Assembly (NCBI RefSeq): GCF_020921035.1
Contig: NC_063151.1
Location: 25,550,934 to 25,614,933, forward strand
DNA length: 64,000 nucleotides
Reading direction: 5' to 3'
From: Rhodamnia argentea
Taxonomy: Eukaryota; Streptophyta; Magnoliopsida; Myrtales; Myrtaceae
Position numbers and translations under genes: made by a program
In this document: positions 63,504 to 64,000 of the stretch, piece by piece
Layout: every line of letters begins with the position of its first letter
Numbering within the stretch: the stretch's first letter is position 1
The notes under the pieces: model-generated
Told to the model about the DNA's origin: nothing
The model's input: the letters and a program-made list of their open reading frames with translations, nothing else
Database searches by the model: none

Positions 63504-64000
63504 TCATGCTAGTTTGCGGTTGCGAACGCTAACCAACCTCACATCGTCGATAACAGGTCCACACAGAGAACCAGAGTGATCGCTCTGCATGTTGTAGTAC
63601 GAGCTCAAGAACATGACCCTCGTGCGAGCCGACGTGGCTGTGAACCGGAGTTTAGCACGGACATGACCACCTTTGCCCATAGAAGTGTAGGGCACCGTAA
63701 CTGACGCCTTCCCTGCATATGCCTCCACCGCCATAGACCCTTCGCACAAGTTCTTGGCATCGCCTACTGCAAATGTGAGCACGTAGACTTTGCTGGGCTG
63801 GGTTGAGACGACTTGTGCAATGGCACTTTCCTTCCCGGCGATGAGTTCCACGGCATGCTTTCCCTCCGGAACGGCGAAGTGATCCGAATCGACGTACTTC
63901 ACTGCTTTTTGGGACTCGATCATCCATCCGGGCAAAGGGCTGTGGTCATCCTCAATGTGGGGCGGTATTAGGACGCCCCATGAAGTCTTTGGGAGCACAT
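63504..64000 (-). CDS. DUF642 cell-wall protein, C-terminal part
   Basis: The right window edge cuts the gene; 165 codons and a stop remain. Residues read PKTSWGVLIPPHIEDDHSPL, PGWMIESQKAVKYVDSDHF, GKHAVELIAGKESAIAQVV, CEGSMAVEAYAGKASVTVPY, RTRVMFLSSYYNMQSDHSG and LCGPVIDDVRLVSVRNRKLA: the second galactose-binding-like domain of DUF642 proteins such as BIIDXI and TEEBE of Arabidopsis. These secreted proteins bind cell-wall polysaccharide and interact with pectin methylesterases. Disulfide cysteines (CEGS, LCGP) are kept. The signal peptide and first domain lie beyond the edge. The C-terminal SVRNRKLA is slightly longer than usual. No lesion in the visible part. Confidence 0.92.
   Translation of the reverse strand, partial: VLPKTSWGVLIPPHIEDDHSPLPGWMIESQKAVKYVDSDHFAVPEGKHAVELIAGKESAIAQVVSTQPSKVYVLTFAVGDAKNLCEGSMAVEAYAGKASVTVPYTSMGKGGHVRAKLRFTATSARTRVMFLSSYYNMQSDHSGSLCGPVIDDVRLVSVRNRKLA

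Noticed and set aside
1-64000. tRNA, rRNA or known microRNA genes
   Set aside because: Scanning by eye for T-loop motifs and common plant microRNA sequences gave no convincing candidate; a covariance-model search would be decisive.

Overview
This window is eukaryotic nuclear DNA from a flowering plant. The genes have many short GT-AG exons in AT-rich introns, products specific to land plants, long AT-rich spacers, CT/GA microsatellites and small DNA and retro-elements. Gene content points to a woody eudicot. The abundant short element built around 'taaaccttttgacaatt'-like inverted halves reminds me of Myrtaceae such as Eucalyptus, but that is only an inference. No organelle, bacterial or viral region was seen.

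Layout. 1-1257: last three exons of a peptide deformylase 1A (+). 4482-4859: small MAPK-substrate protein of the stomatal-lineage MASS type (-). 8963-10165: terminal-inverted-repeat element carrying four 267-bp tandem units. 10755-14301: GINS subunit PSF1 (+, six exons). 17181-18365: F-box/kelch-like protein (-). 19665-21724: conserved plant membrane protein of unknown function (+). 22607-25397: biotin/lipoyl-attachment-domain (BADC) protein lacking the biotin lysine (-, nine exons). 25398-30365: repeat-rich desert. 30366-31035: RanBP2-type zinc-finger protein (-). 36226-36975: small LEA-like hydrophilic protein with an apparent GC-AG intron (-). 38302-40646: WAT1/nodulin-MtN21 transporter with a stop codon and a frameshift, called a pseudogene (-). 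43344-46722: acyl-protein thioesterase-like hydrolase (-, nine exons). 49359-49710: complete TRIM retroelement with target-site duplication. 55448-57732: mitochondrial cytochrome c oxidase subunit 5b (-, six exons). 60847-62032: Agenet/Tudor-like protein (+). 63504-64000: C-terminal part of a DUF642 cell-wall protein (-), cut by the window edge.

The genes are ordinary and independent: organelle protein maturation, replication, respiration, lipid-synthesis control, protein depalmitoylation and chromatin reading. I see no operon-like or cluster logic. The most interesting material is non-genic: the tandem-unit TIR element, the complete TRIM, a family of palindromic short elements with at least six copies (one inside an intron of the decayed WAT1 gene), and a duplicated start-codon segment in the Agenet gene. 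I did not find a convincing new biological system. Exon boundaries were derived by hand from reading frame, splice dinucleotides and family knowledge; summed exon lengths are divisible by three for every intact gene that is complete in the window.
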